Source: Planctomycetia bacterium (GTDB taxonomy: Bacteria; Planctomycetota; UBA11346). From it: a DNA stretch of 14,721 nt. Below the pieces are notes generated by a model. The model saw only the letters and a program-made list of their open reading frames with translations, searched no databases and was not told the DNA's origin. The stretch covers positions 1 through 14,721 of the forward strand of contig SYDV01000075.1 in the NCBI GenBank assembly GCA_005801395.1, given 5' to 3'. This document shows, in pieces, positions 1 through 6,356 of this stretch; within the stretch, counting starts at the first letter, position 1, and the number at the start of each line of letters is the position of its first letter. The position numbers and the translations under genes are program-made.

Positions 1-14
1 CATTAGACCATAAT

Positions 15-101
15 GCCCGGGTGGCGGAATTGGCAGACGCACTAGGTTCAGGTCCTAGCGCCCTCAAAAGCGTGCAGGTTCGAGTCCTGTCCCGGGCACC
101 A
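15..101 (+). tRNA. tRNA-Leu (anticodon CAG)
   Basis: Complete class II tRNA that decodes CUG. The acceptor stem pairs GCCCGGG (15-21) with CCCGGGC (91-97). The anticodon stem CTAGG/CCTAG (42-46/54-58) encloses loop TTCAGGT with CAG at 49-51. A long variable arm (about 59-74), a T-loop with TTCGAGT and a D-arm with GGCAGACGC complete the leucine pattern. The 3' CCA is encoded at 99-101. Only 14 bases precede it here, so its promoter is outside the window. Confidence 0.97.
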
Positions 102-103
102 TA

Positions 104-142
104 ACCCCTTGTAGCTTTTTTAGTTACAAGGGGTGTATTTTT
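104..142 (+). terminator. Rho-independent terminator of the tRNA-Leu gene
   Basis: A perfect 10-bp stem (ACCCCTTGTA at 104-113 with TACAAGGGGT at 125-134) has an 11-base T-rich loop and is followed by GTATTTTT. It starts three bases after the encoded CCA, so it ends the tRNA transcript. Confidence 0.9.
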
Positions 143-400
143 GCTGCCGGTTTTCATTCGTGGTAAATCTTAAATATGATTCAGGAATTGAATGAGACGC
201 GGCTTAAATTATTTGGTTGCGAATCCTGCTGCGTTCCGTGGTGTCGTAACATGGGACCAATCAGTGCAAACTATTTAGATATCGTTGTGCTCAAGGGTGT
301 TTGGTAACGCAATTCTAATTAAATAGGACTATTAAATAAATAGGTCTCACATTTAAATCGTATGGTCGTATTTCTCAAAGCCCGTAGTGAGAGCCAATAA
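143..400. other. Gene-poor stretch between two terminators
   Basis: No convincing gene, RNA or repeat was found between the tRNA terminator and the apt terminator. The only open frame of note is on the plus strand at 176-307: ATG to TAA, 43 codons, with a cysteine cluster GCESCCVPWC at residues 14-23. It has no Shine-Dalgarno sequence and no family that I recognise, so it is not called as a gene. Confidence 0.5.
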
Positions 401-430
401 AGAAGGATCGAGTGACTGCTCGATCCTTCT
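401..430 (-). terminator. Hairpin terminator downstream of apt
   Basis: A perfect 12-bp inverted repeat (AGAAGGATCGAG at 401-412, CTCGATCCTTCT at 419-430) has a 6-base loop. It lies 23 bases past the apt stop codon. Read on the minus strand it runs into TTTATT, a short, imperfect T-tract. No T-tract follows it on the plus strand, which assigns it to apt. Confidence 0.75.
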
Positions 431-453
431 GAGATACCATGGCAAACAGACAA

Positions 454-966
454 TTAATGATAGCGTAGTACGGAAAATACGGGGCTGTCTAAACGGTTGC
501 CGCCGCCTAAAAATGCGAGGTCGATTAAAAACGCTGTGCCGATGACGTTGCCACCAACTCGGCGGACTAATTTGACTGCTGCTTCCATGGTGCCGCCGGT
601 GGCGAGGACGTCGTCGATCATTAAAACAACATCGTTGGGCATGACCGAATCTTCGTGAATTTCGATAGAGTCAGAGCCGTATTCTAAATTGTACGGTTCG
701 CGGATCGCCTTCCATGGTAGTTTACCGGGTTTTCGAATTGGGACGAATCCGGCCTTGAGTGCGAGTGCAACTGGCGGGGCAATAATGAAACCACGGCTTT
801 CTATGCCGACGACTTTGGTAATTCCTTTACCGGCAAAAGCTTTGGCGATGGCATCAATGGCGTAGCTCAGAGCGACATGATTTCCCAGTAAGGGTGTGAT
901 ATCTTTAAAGATAATGCCGGGTTTAGGGAAGTTTGGCACGTCGCGGATGAAAGGTTGTAGATCCAT
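454..966 (-). CDS. apt: Adenine phosphoribosyltransferase
   Basis: Type I phosphoribosyltransferase of 170 residues, the usual length for this family. It converts adenine and PRPP to AMP and pyrophosphate in the cytoplasm (purine salvage). The N-terminus carries the family signature RDVPNFPKPGIIFKDITPLL. GIESRGF follows, then the hood-region stretch FVPIRKPGKLPW. The PRPP loop IDDVLATGGT lies at about residues 117-126, with both acidic residues and the GG present. Where most homologues have G-A-A-L after RGFI, this one has A-P-P-V, a mild divergence. The ATG at 964-966 gives the standard APRT N-terminus, although no clear Shine-Dalgarno sequence precedes it. The gene is divergent from the tatA run and ends in its own hairpin terminator. 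Function is clear from family knowledge. Confidence 0.96.
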   Translation of the reverse strand: MDLQPFIRDVPNFPKPGIIFKDITPLLGNHVALSYAIDAIAKAFAGKGITKVVGIESRGFIIAPPVALALKAGFVPIRKPGKLPWKAIREPYNLEYGSDSIEIHEDSVMPNDVVLMIDDVLATGGTMEAAVKLVRRVGGNVIGTAFLIDLAFLGGGNRLDSPVFSVLRYH

Positions 967-1042
967 GGGTGGCAGACTAGGGCCGCTCGTTGCTTGTCCA
1001 TCGGGCTAAAGTAATCGATGTAATGCAAGTTATAATAGCTGT

Positions 1043-1071
1043 TTGTGACTTTTTGATGATGATGATGTAAT
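1043..1071 (+). promoter_or_regulatory. Candidate sigma-70-type promoter for the tatA gene run
   Basis: TTGTGA (1043-1048) and TGTAAT (1066-1071) are separated by 17 bases, matching the -35 and -10 consensus at 4 of 6 and 5 of 6 positions. It would start transcription near 1078, about 95 bases before tatA. A perfect TATAAT at 1031-1036 is nearby but has no suitable -35 element. The spacer contains a short GAT repeat. This is pattern matching only. Confidence 0.35.
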
Positions 1072-1162
1072 TACCCCTTTGCAGATGGTCCTGGCTCCAT
1101 GTGCTTGTGGTGAGAGGGCTTGTCAGCGATAGTGACCGATCTACTCTTCGCCACCTTAGCCT

Positions 1163-1168
1163 GGGAGG
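1163..1168 (+). promoter_or_regulatory. Shine-Dalgarno sequence that fixes the tatA start
   Basis: GGGAGG lies five bases upstream of the ATG at 1174 and supports that start over an in-frame upstream codon near 1120. The esterase gene has nearly the same initiation context (GGAGG, T/G, CATTATG). Confidence 0.7.
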
Positions 1169-1173
1169 GCATT

Positions 1174-1497
1174 ATGGACGCGCCCATTAATCTGATTCCT
1201 GCTTTCATCGGTGGTGGTAGTGGCATCCACTGGATCATCATTTTGGTGGTGGCGTTATTATTGTTTGGTCGTCGGTTACCTGAAATCATGCGCGGCCTAG
1301 GTGGTAGTATTCGTGAATTTAAAAAAGGCATTGATGTCGGAGACACGGGGGAAAATAATTTTCCAGATGGTGCCCATAGTCGTAAGCCAGAGGTTCCTCC
1401 ACCAGCCGTGAGCCCACCGAAATCGACCACGGCGCATGCCGATGACCGAGTGAAGACCGCCGATACGGCTCATAGCGAGCCACCCAAACACTCCTGA
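1174..1497 (+). CDS. tatA: Sec-independent translocase subunit TatA/TatE family
   Basis: Small single-span inner-membrane protein of 107 residues, a pore-forming subunit of the twin-arginine translocase that exports folded proteins. The predicted membrane helix (about residues 17-32, IHWIIILVVALLLFG) ends in the conserved FG motif. The amphipathic helix RRLPEIMRGLGGSIREFKKGI follows, and then a hydrophilic Pro/His/Lys-rich tail, which is the standard TatA architecture. The ATG at 1174 is chosen for its GGGAGG Shine-Dalgarno. A longer frame starting near 1120 would add 18 residues with no counterpart in the family. It is the first gene of a same-strand run and ends 16 bases before the M24-like gene. 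No tatB or tatC is in the window. TatA rather than TatB is favoured by the helix sequence and short length. Confidence 0.88.
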   Translation: MDAPINLIPAFIGGGSGIHWIIILVVALLLFGRRLPEIMRGLGGSIREFKKGIDVGDTGENNFPDGAHSRKPEVPPPAVSPPKSTTAHADDRVKTADTAHSEPPKHS

Positions 1498-1513
1498 TCT
1501 ATTGGAGCGCCTT

Positions 1514-2611
1514 ATGAGTGAGACTGCCGAAAAACTTAAAAAACTGCGGCAGTATCTCACCGTAAAAAAACTTGATGGTATTGTACTGAGTACCCGCGCT
1601 AATTTTGCGTGGCTGTCAGGTGGTGGTGATAATCATGTCGTATCGCAAAGTGAACATGGCGCCGGTGCCTTGGTCGTCACACCAAAAGAAGCGTTGGTGG
1701 TCGCCAATCGCATAGAAATAGATCGCCTACACGATGAAGAGCACTTAATTGGTTTTACGGCTAAAAGCTTTCCTTGGATTGAATCCATGTCGGATGCTTT
1801 GGCGAAAATGGTGCCGGGAAAAAAAATAGTTTCTGACGATGTTGGTGTGACGGGATTCAGTCCACTGCCAGCTGATTTTACCAGTGAGCTGCGCGTTAGT
1901 TTAAGTGAGTTAGAACAACGACGTTACAAGGCCCTAGGTCGTGATTGTGCCATTATCATTGAAACGGTGGCGCGACAAGTGCAAAAAGGGGACAGTGAAC
2001 AAATCATCGAAGCGGATTTGGCTCGCCATTTATTAGCACGTGGTATTCAACCGTTTTTGATCTTGGTCGCCTTTGACCAACGGGTGGATAAATATCGTCA
2101 TCCGATTCCAACCAATAATCATTTGCGCACCCATGCGTTATTAGTTATTTGCGGACAGCGCGGTGGATTGATTGCGAATATGACTCGCTGTGTGCATTTT
2201 GACCCAATGGCGCCCGTTGTGGTGGAAAAACATTTGGCAACGTGCACGGTTGAAGCAGCATTATGGGAAGCGACTGTTCCTGGGGCGACCTGGGGTTCAG
2301 CGCTGAATGCTGGTATTGCTTGTTATAAAAAAGTTGGCCACGCCAAAGAGTGGGAATTACATCATCAAGGTGGACCAACGGGATATGCTGGGCGCGATAT
2401 TATTGTCACCCCAGACAACACCGAGAAAATTCGCGATCATCAAGCGGTGGCCTGGAATCCGTCGATTACCGGAACCAAGAGTGAAGATACGTTTATTATC
2501 GAAGGTGATCAGCGACAGGTGATTACCACCTGTTCATCCGATTGGCCAACGGTCACGGTGAAAACGCCAACCGGAAAATCACTTGAGCGTCCAGGAATTT
2601 TGGTGCGTTAA
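1514..2611 (+). CDS. M24 (creatinase/aminopeptidase P-fold) family protein with degenerate metal site
   Basis: A 365-residue protein with an N-terminal creatinase-like domain (about 1-130) and a C-terminal pita-bread M24 domain (about 135-340). Canonical M24 peptidases bind two metals through D, D, H, E, E. Aligned by motif, the first Asp is Cys213 (VICGQRGG), the second is Asn222 (IANMTR), and the EP glutamate is Asn315 (AWNPSITG). His283/284 (LHHQGGPTGY) and Glu324 (TKSED) remain. Xaa-Pro peptidase activity is therefore doubtful, and a binding or altered catalytic role is possible. I recall COG0006-type proteins with a similar HHQGG-x-TGY motif, so this looks like a defined branch rather than decay: the frame is intact. 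The ATG at 1514 is preferred (GGAG six bases upstream) over a TTG at 1502. Its TAA overlaps the ATG of the next gene by one base, so translational coupling is likely. Confidence 0.82.
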   Translation: MSETAEKLKKLRQYLTVKKLDGIVLSTRANFAWLSGGGDNHVVSQSEHGAGALVVTPKEALVVANRIEIDRLHDEEHLIGFTAKSFPWIESMSDALAKMVPGKKIVSDDVGVTGFSPLPADFTSELRVSLSELEQRRYKALGRDCAIIIETVARQVQKGDSEQIIEADLARHLLARGIQPFLILVAFDQRVDKYRHPIPTNNHLRTHALLVICGQRGGLIANMTRCVHFDPMAPVVVEKHLATCTVEAALWEATVPGATWGSALNAGIACYKKVGHAKEWELHHQGGPTGYAGRDIIVTPDNTEKIRDHQAVAWNPSITGTKSEDTFIIEGDQRQVITTCSSDWPTVTVKTPTGKSLERPGILVR

Positions 2612-2934
2612 TGTTACGATGGTTTTTACTTTTGAGTGTTTGTTTTATGTTTGGTGGATGTGGTGACGACCGTAAGCCCGTACCAGTGCTTAATATTAAA
2701 GTCCTGGCTGATGGCCAATACGAATTAAATGGTGAAGTCATGAATAAACAAAGACTAAAGGATGATGTGTTTCGGATCGCAGATGAAAACCGTCGCGATA
2801 TTGGACACACCAGTCGCGTTTATGTTCGCCTTAGTACGCAGTCGGGTGCAAGTCTGGCGCTAAAACAAGGGGTGATCGATATGTGTATTGCCGCAGATAT
2901 TAACAGTATTCAACAAACTTCCGGCGACGAATAA
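2611..2934 (+). CDS. Small lipoprotein with ExbD/TolR-like periplasmic domain
   Basis: A 107-residue exported protein. Residues 1-16 form a hydrophobic signal ending in FGG before Cys17, a lipobox-like FGGC with a non-canonical -3 residue, so it is probably a lipid-anchored lipoprotein. The rest resembles the periplasmic domain of ExbD/TolR. A beta segment with DGQYELNGE (compare the ExbD pattern adG-x-y-vNG) is followed by a helix (KQRLKDDVFRIADENR). Then come a beta strand RVYVRLST, a helix (LALKQGVIDMCIAADI) and a final short segment. ExbD normally has an N-terminal transmembrane helix that carries the proton-coupling Asp, and that is missing here. No exbB is nearby. Its start codon overlaps the stop of the M24-like gene (TAATG). 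The fold call comes from pattern recognition and the function is unknown. Confidence 0.65.
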   Translation: MLRWFLLLSVCFMFGGCGDDRKPVPVLNIKVLADGQYELNGEVMNKQRLKDDVFRIADENRRDIGHTSRVYVRLSTQSGASLALKQGVIDMCIAADINSIQQTSGDE

Positions 2935-2941
2935 ATAAATC

Positions 2942-2961
2942 GTAAGGGAATGTAAGGGAAT
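2942..2961 (+). repeat. Tandem 10-bp duplication GTAAGGGAAT
   Basis: GTAAGGGAAT occurs twice head to tail (2942-2951, 2952-2961) in the 43-base gap before fxsA. Each copy contains an AAGGGA that resembles a Shine-Dalgarno, but even the nearer copy ends 16 bases from the ATG at 2978, too far for normal use. Confidence 0.6.
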
Positions 2962-2977
2962 TTAGGTAGCGATTATC

Positions 2978-3562
2978 ATGGCACGATTTGGATGTATTTT
3001 TTTCTTGCTCATCATTGGGTTGATGAGCGTCGAACTCTATGTCGTGCTCGAAATGATCGAACGATTTGAAGATGTGCCAATCGTTCTTGCAGCGATGTTG
3101 GGGCTATCGATTCTCGGGTATAAATTAATGATGTTTCACAAAAACCGCATCATGGCAGCTTTCGTGCAAAATCAGGCTGGTAAGCGCATCATTGGTATGT
3201 TGGGAGCTGTGCTGTTGATTATTCCGGGATTTATTACCGGGGTGGTTGGACTTTTGTTACAAATTCCTTTCGTGCAGAGTCTTTTTAGCCGTCTGGGAAA
3301 TGCGTTGATGGCAAGCGTCATGAAACGCGCCATGGGTGGTGCTTTTGGTAAAGCATTTCCGGGTGGTGGCTTCCCTGGGGGATTCCCAGGCGGCTTTCCT
3401 GGAGGTGGTTTTCCAGGTGGTTTCCCAGGTGGTTTTCCCAAGCCGGATGATCATGTGTCGGACGGTGGCAAGATTGGCAATCTTAAAATGAAATTTCCTG
3501 GTTCGAATAGCAGTAAGGGCACACCGAAGACCTACGACGTTAAACCGGATAAGCCTGAATAA
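2978..3562 (+). CDS. fxsA: FxsA family membrane protein with Phe-Pro-Gly-Gly repeat tail
   Basis: A 194-residue inner-membrane protein. Residues 1-115 match the FxsA family. They show an N-terminal membrane segment (about 4-24), a second (about 33-50), a cytoplasmic stretch with KNRIMAAFVQNQAG, and a third segment containing LLIIPGFITGVVGLLLQIPFVQSL, the conserved LPGF-x-TD-like motif of the family. In E. coli, FxsA is known for suppressing F exclusion of phage T7. Its normal role is not established. The odd part is residues 127-154, a run of FPGG/FPGGG units, followed by a polar Lys/Asp/Ser-rich end (about 155-194). Typical FxsA proteins end soon after the membrane part in a short hydrophilic tail, often charged. 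It lies in the tatA run, 43 bases after the lipoprotein gene. Confidence 0.82.
   Translation: MARFGCIFFLLIIGLMSVELYVVLEMIERFEDVPIVLAAMLGLSILGYKLMMFHKNRIMAAFVQNQAGKRIIGMLGAVLLIIPGFITGVVGLLLQIPFVQSLFSRLGNALMASVMKRAMGGAFGKAFPGGGFPGGFPGGFPGGGFPGGFPGGFPKPDDHVSDGGKIGNLKMKFPGSNSSKGTPKTYDVKPDKPE
3356..3439 (+). repeat. Repeat encoding FPGG/FPGGG units within fxsA
   Basis: About seven FPGG-type units occupy 28 codons. Gly codons (GGT, GGC, GGG, GGA), Pro codons (CCG, CCT, CCA) and Phe codons (TTT, TTC) vary between units. The DNA repeat is therefore imperfect while the peptide is regular, which suggests selection on the protein rather than recent slippage. Confidence 0.8.
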
Positions 3563-3618
3563 GTTGTTAGAAGGATGCCACTGGACGGCGCAGAAACCTC
3601 GCCACCATCCGCAAACCT

Positions 3619-3900
3619 ATGCTAAAACACAATTCCTATTTCGACGGCAAAGTGCAGAGCCTTGGCTTTGAACGTAATGGCCGCAAACAAACCGCTGGCG
3701 TTATTTTGCCTGGTGAATTTCACTTTGGTACTGATGCACCAGAGCGGATGACCGTAGTCAGCGGAGAATTACTCGCCCGCTTTTCTAAAGACAGCGCCTG
3801 GGTGACCTATCCCATGGGCAGTAGCTTCGAAATTGCAGGCAAAAGCGGATTTGATGTCAAAGCAACTGCGCCGACCGCTTATCTCTGCGAATTTCTGTGA
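3619..3900 (+). CDS. ppnP: Pyrimidine/purine nucleoside phosphorylase
   Basis: A 93-residue single-domain cupin that closely follows E. coli PpnP (YaiE, 94 residues). Shared landmarks are the opening YF-GKV-S-GF, GEFHF-T for GEYTF-T, PE-MTVVSG for PEEMTVISG, the stretch FEIAG-S-F-V-A, and the end PTAYLCEFL for PTSYLCRYL. PpnP catalyses phosphorolysis of several nucleosides to free base and ribose-1-phosphate in the cytoplasm. The ATG at 3619 gives the family's usual N-terminus but lacks a clear Shine-Dalgarno. Its TGA overlaps the GTG of the next gene (GTGA), so a HAD phosphatase is translationally coupled to it. With apt also in the window, a salvage theme is possible, though apt is divergent. 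Confidence 0.92.
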   Translation: MLKHNSYFDGKVQSLGFERNGRKQTAGVILPGEFHFGTDAPERMTVVSGELLARFSKDSAWVTYPMGSSFEIAGKSGFDVKATAPTAYLCEFL

Positions 3901-4577
3901 TTGAGGTGGCGCAAGCCACCAAACCACAACGTCGTTACGATGCGGTGCTGTACGATCACGATGGCACTTTAGTGAATTCACTGCCGGTGGTGGTGGAGGC
4001 GACGAATCGTGTTTTAGTGCGTCACGGGTATCCTGCCGAATTACCTGCTGATATTATTGCGGGCATGGTCTTGGCCACAGCACCGCGCATGGGGCATCAC
4101 GCGCGCACCAGTGATCGTGCTATCCAAGAAATAATGGCCGCGGATTTTTACGCTGAAGCGCGTGTTCTTGGGCCACAATTAGCGACCGCCTATACGGGTG
4201 TCGCTGACATGCTTAATGCAGTTTCAGCGCTTAAGCTCTCGCAAGGTGTGGTCAGTAATAATCAAGGCGAAGTGGTGAGTCTGATATTAACCCATCTAAA
4301 ATTGGCGGATAAGTTCGTGCTGATGTATGGCGAAGATAATGTTCCTGCACCAAAACCACATCCGTCAGGCTTACAACAAGCAGCGCGTTCGTTAGGCGTC
4401 GATATTCATCGCTGTGTGTACGTGGGTGACAGCGAAAATGATAGCGAAGCAGCAATTGCCGCTGGCATGCCGTGTATTGGCGTTACGTGGGGTATTCATC
4501 CCAGGGCCACGATGATGTCTCTGGGATTTAATCAGGTGATCGATTTTCCGCACGAATTAGTGGGGCTCATTACTTAA
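3897..4577 (+). CDS. HAD family hydrolase, phosphoglycolate-phosphatase-like
   Basis: A 226-residue cytoplasmic HAD phosphatase. Motif I is YDHDGTLVNS with nucleophile Asp20 and acid/base Asp22. A helical cap (about 30-105) follows. Motif II is VVSNN with Ser120, motif III is APKPHPSG with Lys153, and motif IV is VGDSEND with Asp178 and Asp182. The order and the cap after motif I are those of the Gph/beta-phosphoglucomutase subfamily (C1 cap). The substrate cannot be told from sequence. Phosphoglycolate, a sugar phosphate or a nucleotide are all possible, and coupling to ppnP hints at a pentose- or nucleoside-phosphate. The GTG start at 3897 is favoured by the 4-base overlap with ppnP and by the absence of another start before motif I. 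It ends 28 bases from the convergent activator gene with no obvious terminator between them. Confidence 0.85.
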   Translation: MIEVAQATKPQRRYDAVLYDHDGTLVNSLPVVVEATNRVLVRHGYPAELPADIIAGMVLATAPRMGHHARTSDRAIQEIMAADFYAEARVLGPQLATAYTGVADMLNAVSALKLSQGVVSNNQGEVVSLILTHLKLADKFVLMYGEDNVPAPKPHPSGLQQAARSLGVDIHRCVYVGDSENDSEAAIAAGMPCIGVTWGIHPRATMMSLGFNQVIDFPHELVGLIT

Positions 4578-4605
4578 GCACAAAATCATAAGTCGGTTGC
4601 AAGGA

Positions 4606-6171
4606 TCAGGCTCGGACTTCCTTTGCTCCTACATTATCTTCTTCGTTGTCATTATCTTGGTCATCATCAGTGGGTTCGTCGACCACACCCTTGCCGCGTT
4701 TGACATGTAGCGTGTATTCGATCAATTTTCGGTCGAGTGTGACGCGATTTATGCCAAGTATTTTAGCTGCGCGTAATTTAACACCGCGTTCTTTGTTGAG
4801 TGCATAAATGATCAGCAGTCGTTCGGTGCGTTGGAAAAAAGAATTAATATCAGGACCAGATGAATCCGCGAAGCGCTCTAACGCATCGCTTAGTGCTTGT
4901 GCCGGATCGCTACTGCTGGCAATTAATTGGTTGCGAGCTTCGACCGGTAAGGTGTCACGGTAGCTGCGAATTGTTGGCGGAATCAACTCATCGATAAAGG
5001 TGTTTGCGGGCGCTAAAACGACGGCTTTTTGCACGCAGTTTTCCAACTCGCGGATATTTCCGGGCCACGGATAGGCGACCAATAATTCTAAAATATGACG
5101 CGGAACTTCATCGACATTCTTATAATTTTGACGGTTATATTTTTGTAAGAAATGGTTGATCAATAGAGGGATGTCTTCACGTCGTGATCGTAGCGGTGGT
5201 AACATGAGCGTTACCACATTGAGGCGGTAAAATAAATCTTCGCGGAAGCGGCCTTCCTTTACGTCCTTGGCTAAATCACGATGCGTGGCGGCGATAATAC
5301 GAACATCGATATTAATTGGTTGATGGTCGCCTACGCGGGTGATGGTTTTTTCTTGTAAGACGCGCAATAAGCGAACTTGTGCTTCCATGCCCAATTCGCC
5401 GACTTCGTCGAGGAACAATGTGCCACCGTTGGCGACCTCAAATAAACCACGGCGATCATGATCTGCCCCCGTAAACGCGCCACGTGCGTGGCCAAATAAT
5501 TCACTTTCTAATAACATGGGACTTAACGCACCGGCATTAACTGAGACCATTGGCTTATGGGCGCGATGGCTGTGCGTTTGTATAAGTTTAGCTAATAATT
5601 CTTTACCGGTGCCGGTTTCGCCTTGGATTAATACCGTCGCCGTAGAAGCCGCCGCGCGTACGGCAGATTGAATAAGTGCCTGCATGACTCCGCTGTTGGT
5701 GAGAATATCATGTTGTTTGACTTCAATTGATAACGCACCGCGTAAAACTTGGTTTTCTTCTGCTAATTCACTGGCTTCCAATTGCAGACGCAGGCGATCC
5801 ATGCACCAACGTGACAGCACATCCACAATAAAGGCAGCCGCGTCTTCACTGTCTTTGTGCGACACCATCAGGGTGGCGATGGGCACATTGCCATCGCGCA
5901 ATTGACGCGCGACAACCGGCAGACCATCTGTTTCGATCGGAGCGGTTGTGGGGGAAGCGAGCGCGGCAACTTCTGTTGCGTTGGGAATCGATTCACCGCT
6001 CAGGAACGTACCGGCTGGTGCCATATGGCCTGAACGGATGTGAAGCCAAATGCCACCGATGGTGTGCCAATTGGCGACTTCCAACCACAGTCGTTCCAGC
6101 ACCAAGCGAGGGCCGACGGCTGGGTCAAGCATTTGAAGAACGGAACCGACGCGAGTGGGCCAAGTATGCAT
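4606..6171 (-). CDS. Sigma-54-dependent transcriptional activator (GAF-like sensor, AAA+, Fis-type HTH)
   Basis: An enhancer-binding protein of about 521 residues. Residues 1-145 form a GAF-like sensor region, with no receiver domain. A helical linker (LRLQLEASELAEENQVLRG) leads to the AAA+ core. That core has Walker A GETGTGKE (184-191), the sigma-54-contacting loop GAFTGA (231-236), Walker B TLFLDE (about 250-255) and RIIAATHRDL. The C-terminus has a Fis-type helix-turn-helix (about 450-480, LRAAKILGINRVTLDRKL) and an unusual acidic tail (DEPTDDDQDNDNEED). The family remodels sigma-54 holoenzyme at -24/-12 promoters. It lies 185 bases downstream of the nitrate reductase on the same strand, and that gene has a sigma-54-like promoter, so it is the likely target (inference). 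The start is uncertain: ATG at 6171 or TTG at 6189, neither with a good Shine-Dalgarno. NorR/NifA-like in layout, but the signal is unknown. Confidence 0.9.
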   Translation of the reverse strand: MHTWPTRVGSVLQMLDPAVGPRLVLERLWLEVANWHTIGGIWLHIRSGHMAPAGTFLSGESIPNATEVAALASPTTAPIETDGLPVVARQLRDGNVPIATLMVSHKDSEDAAAFIVDVLSRWCMDRLRLQLEASELAEENQVLRGALSIEVKQHDILTNSGVMQALIQSAVRAAASTATVLIQGETGTGKELLAKLIQTHSHRAHKPMVSVNAGALSPMLLESELFGHARGAFTGADHDRRGLFEVANGGTLFLDEVGELGMEAQVRLLRVLQEKTITRVGDHQPINIDVRIIAATHRDLAKDVKEGRFREDLFYRLNVVTLMLPPLRSRREDIPLLINHFLQKYNRQNYKNVDEVPRHILELLVAYPWPGNIRELENCVQKAVVLAPANTFIDELIPPTIRSYRDTLPVEARNQLIASSSDPAQALSDALERFADSSGPDINSFFQRTERLLIIYALNKERGVKLRAAKILGINRVTLDRKLIEYTLHVKRGKGVVDEPTDDDQDNDNEEDNVGAKEVRA

Positions 6172-6308
6172 AGTATACTCATTGCACAAAGTGGGCCGAA
6201 TCTGTTATGCTGTAAAATGTAGCATTTCAGGTGAAGGGTGGTGCAACCCGTTCGTTTTCATCGATTTTAGTGCTTTAAAGTTGAGCGAATGCTAGCGAGT
6301 GAAGCGTG

Positions 6309-6338
6309 CTAGACCAATCGCGTCAGACTAGAGCAATC
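6309..6338. repeat. Two 11-bp direct repeats upstream of the activator gene
   Basis: CTAGACCAATC (6309-6319) and CTAGAGCAATC (6328-6338) differ at one base and are spaced 19 bp, close to two helical turns. They lie in the gap between the nitrate reductase stop and the activator start, about 140-170 bp upstream of the latter. They may be regulator-binding sites. No clear terminator follows the reductase gene, so the two genes may also be co-transcribed. Confidence 0.45.
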
Positions 6339-6356
6339 TACTAAGGTAATGGTAAA

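Noticed and set aside
75..240. A possible integration (att) site at the tRNA-Leu 3' end
   Set aside because: No copy of the tRNA 3' end is repeated later in the window, and no integrase gene is present.
1120..1173. An upstream extension of tatA by 18 residues
   Set aside because: The start codon there is not preceded by a Shine-Dalgarno, while GGGAGG precedes the ATG at 1174. The extra residues do not fit TatA N-termini.
1071..1560. Minus-strand open frames across tatA and the start of the M24-like gene
   Set aside because: They are shadows of real plus-strand genes, with no signal, domain or initiation context of their own.
2979..2994. TGGCACG at the fxsA start, resembling a -24 element
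   Set aside because: No GC lies at the -12 position, and the match is inside the fxsA coding sequence.
3172..3454. Minus-strand Pro/Gly/Lys-rich frames opposite the fxsA repeat
   Set aside because: The repetitive composition is the antisense of the FPGG codons. FxsA on the plus strand is clearly the coding one.
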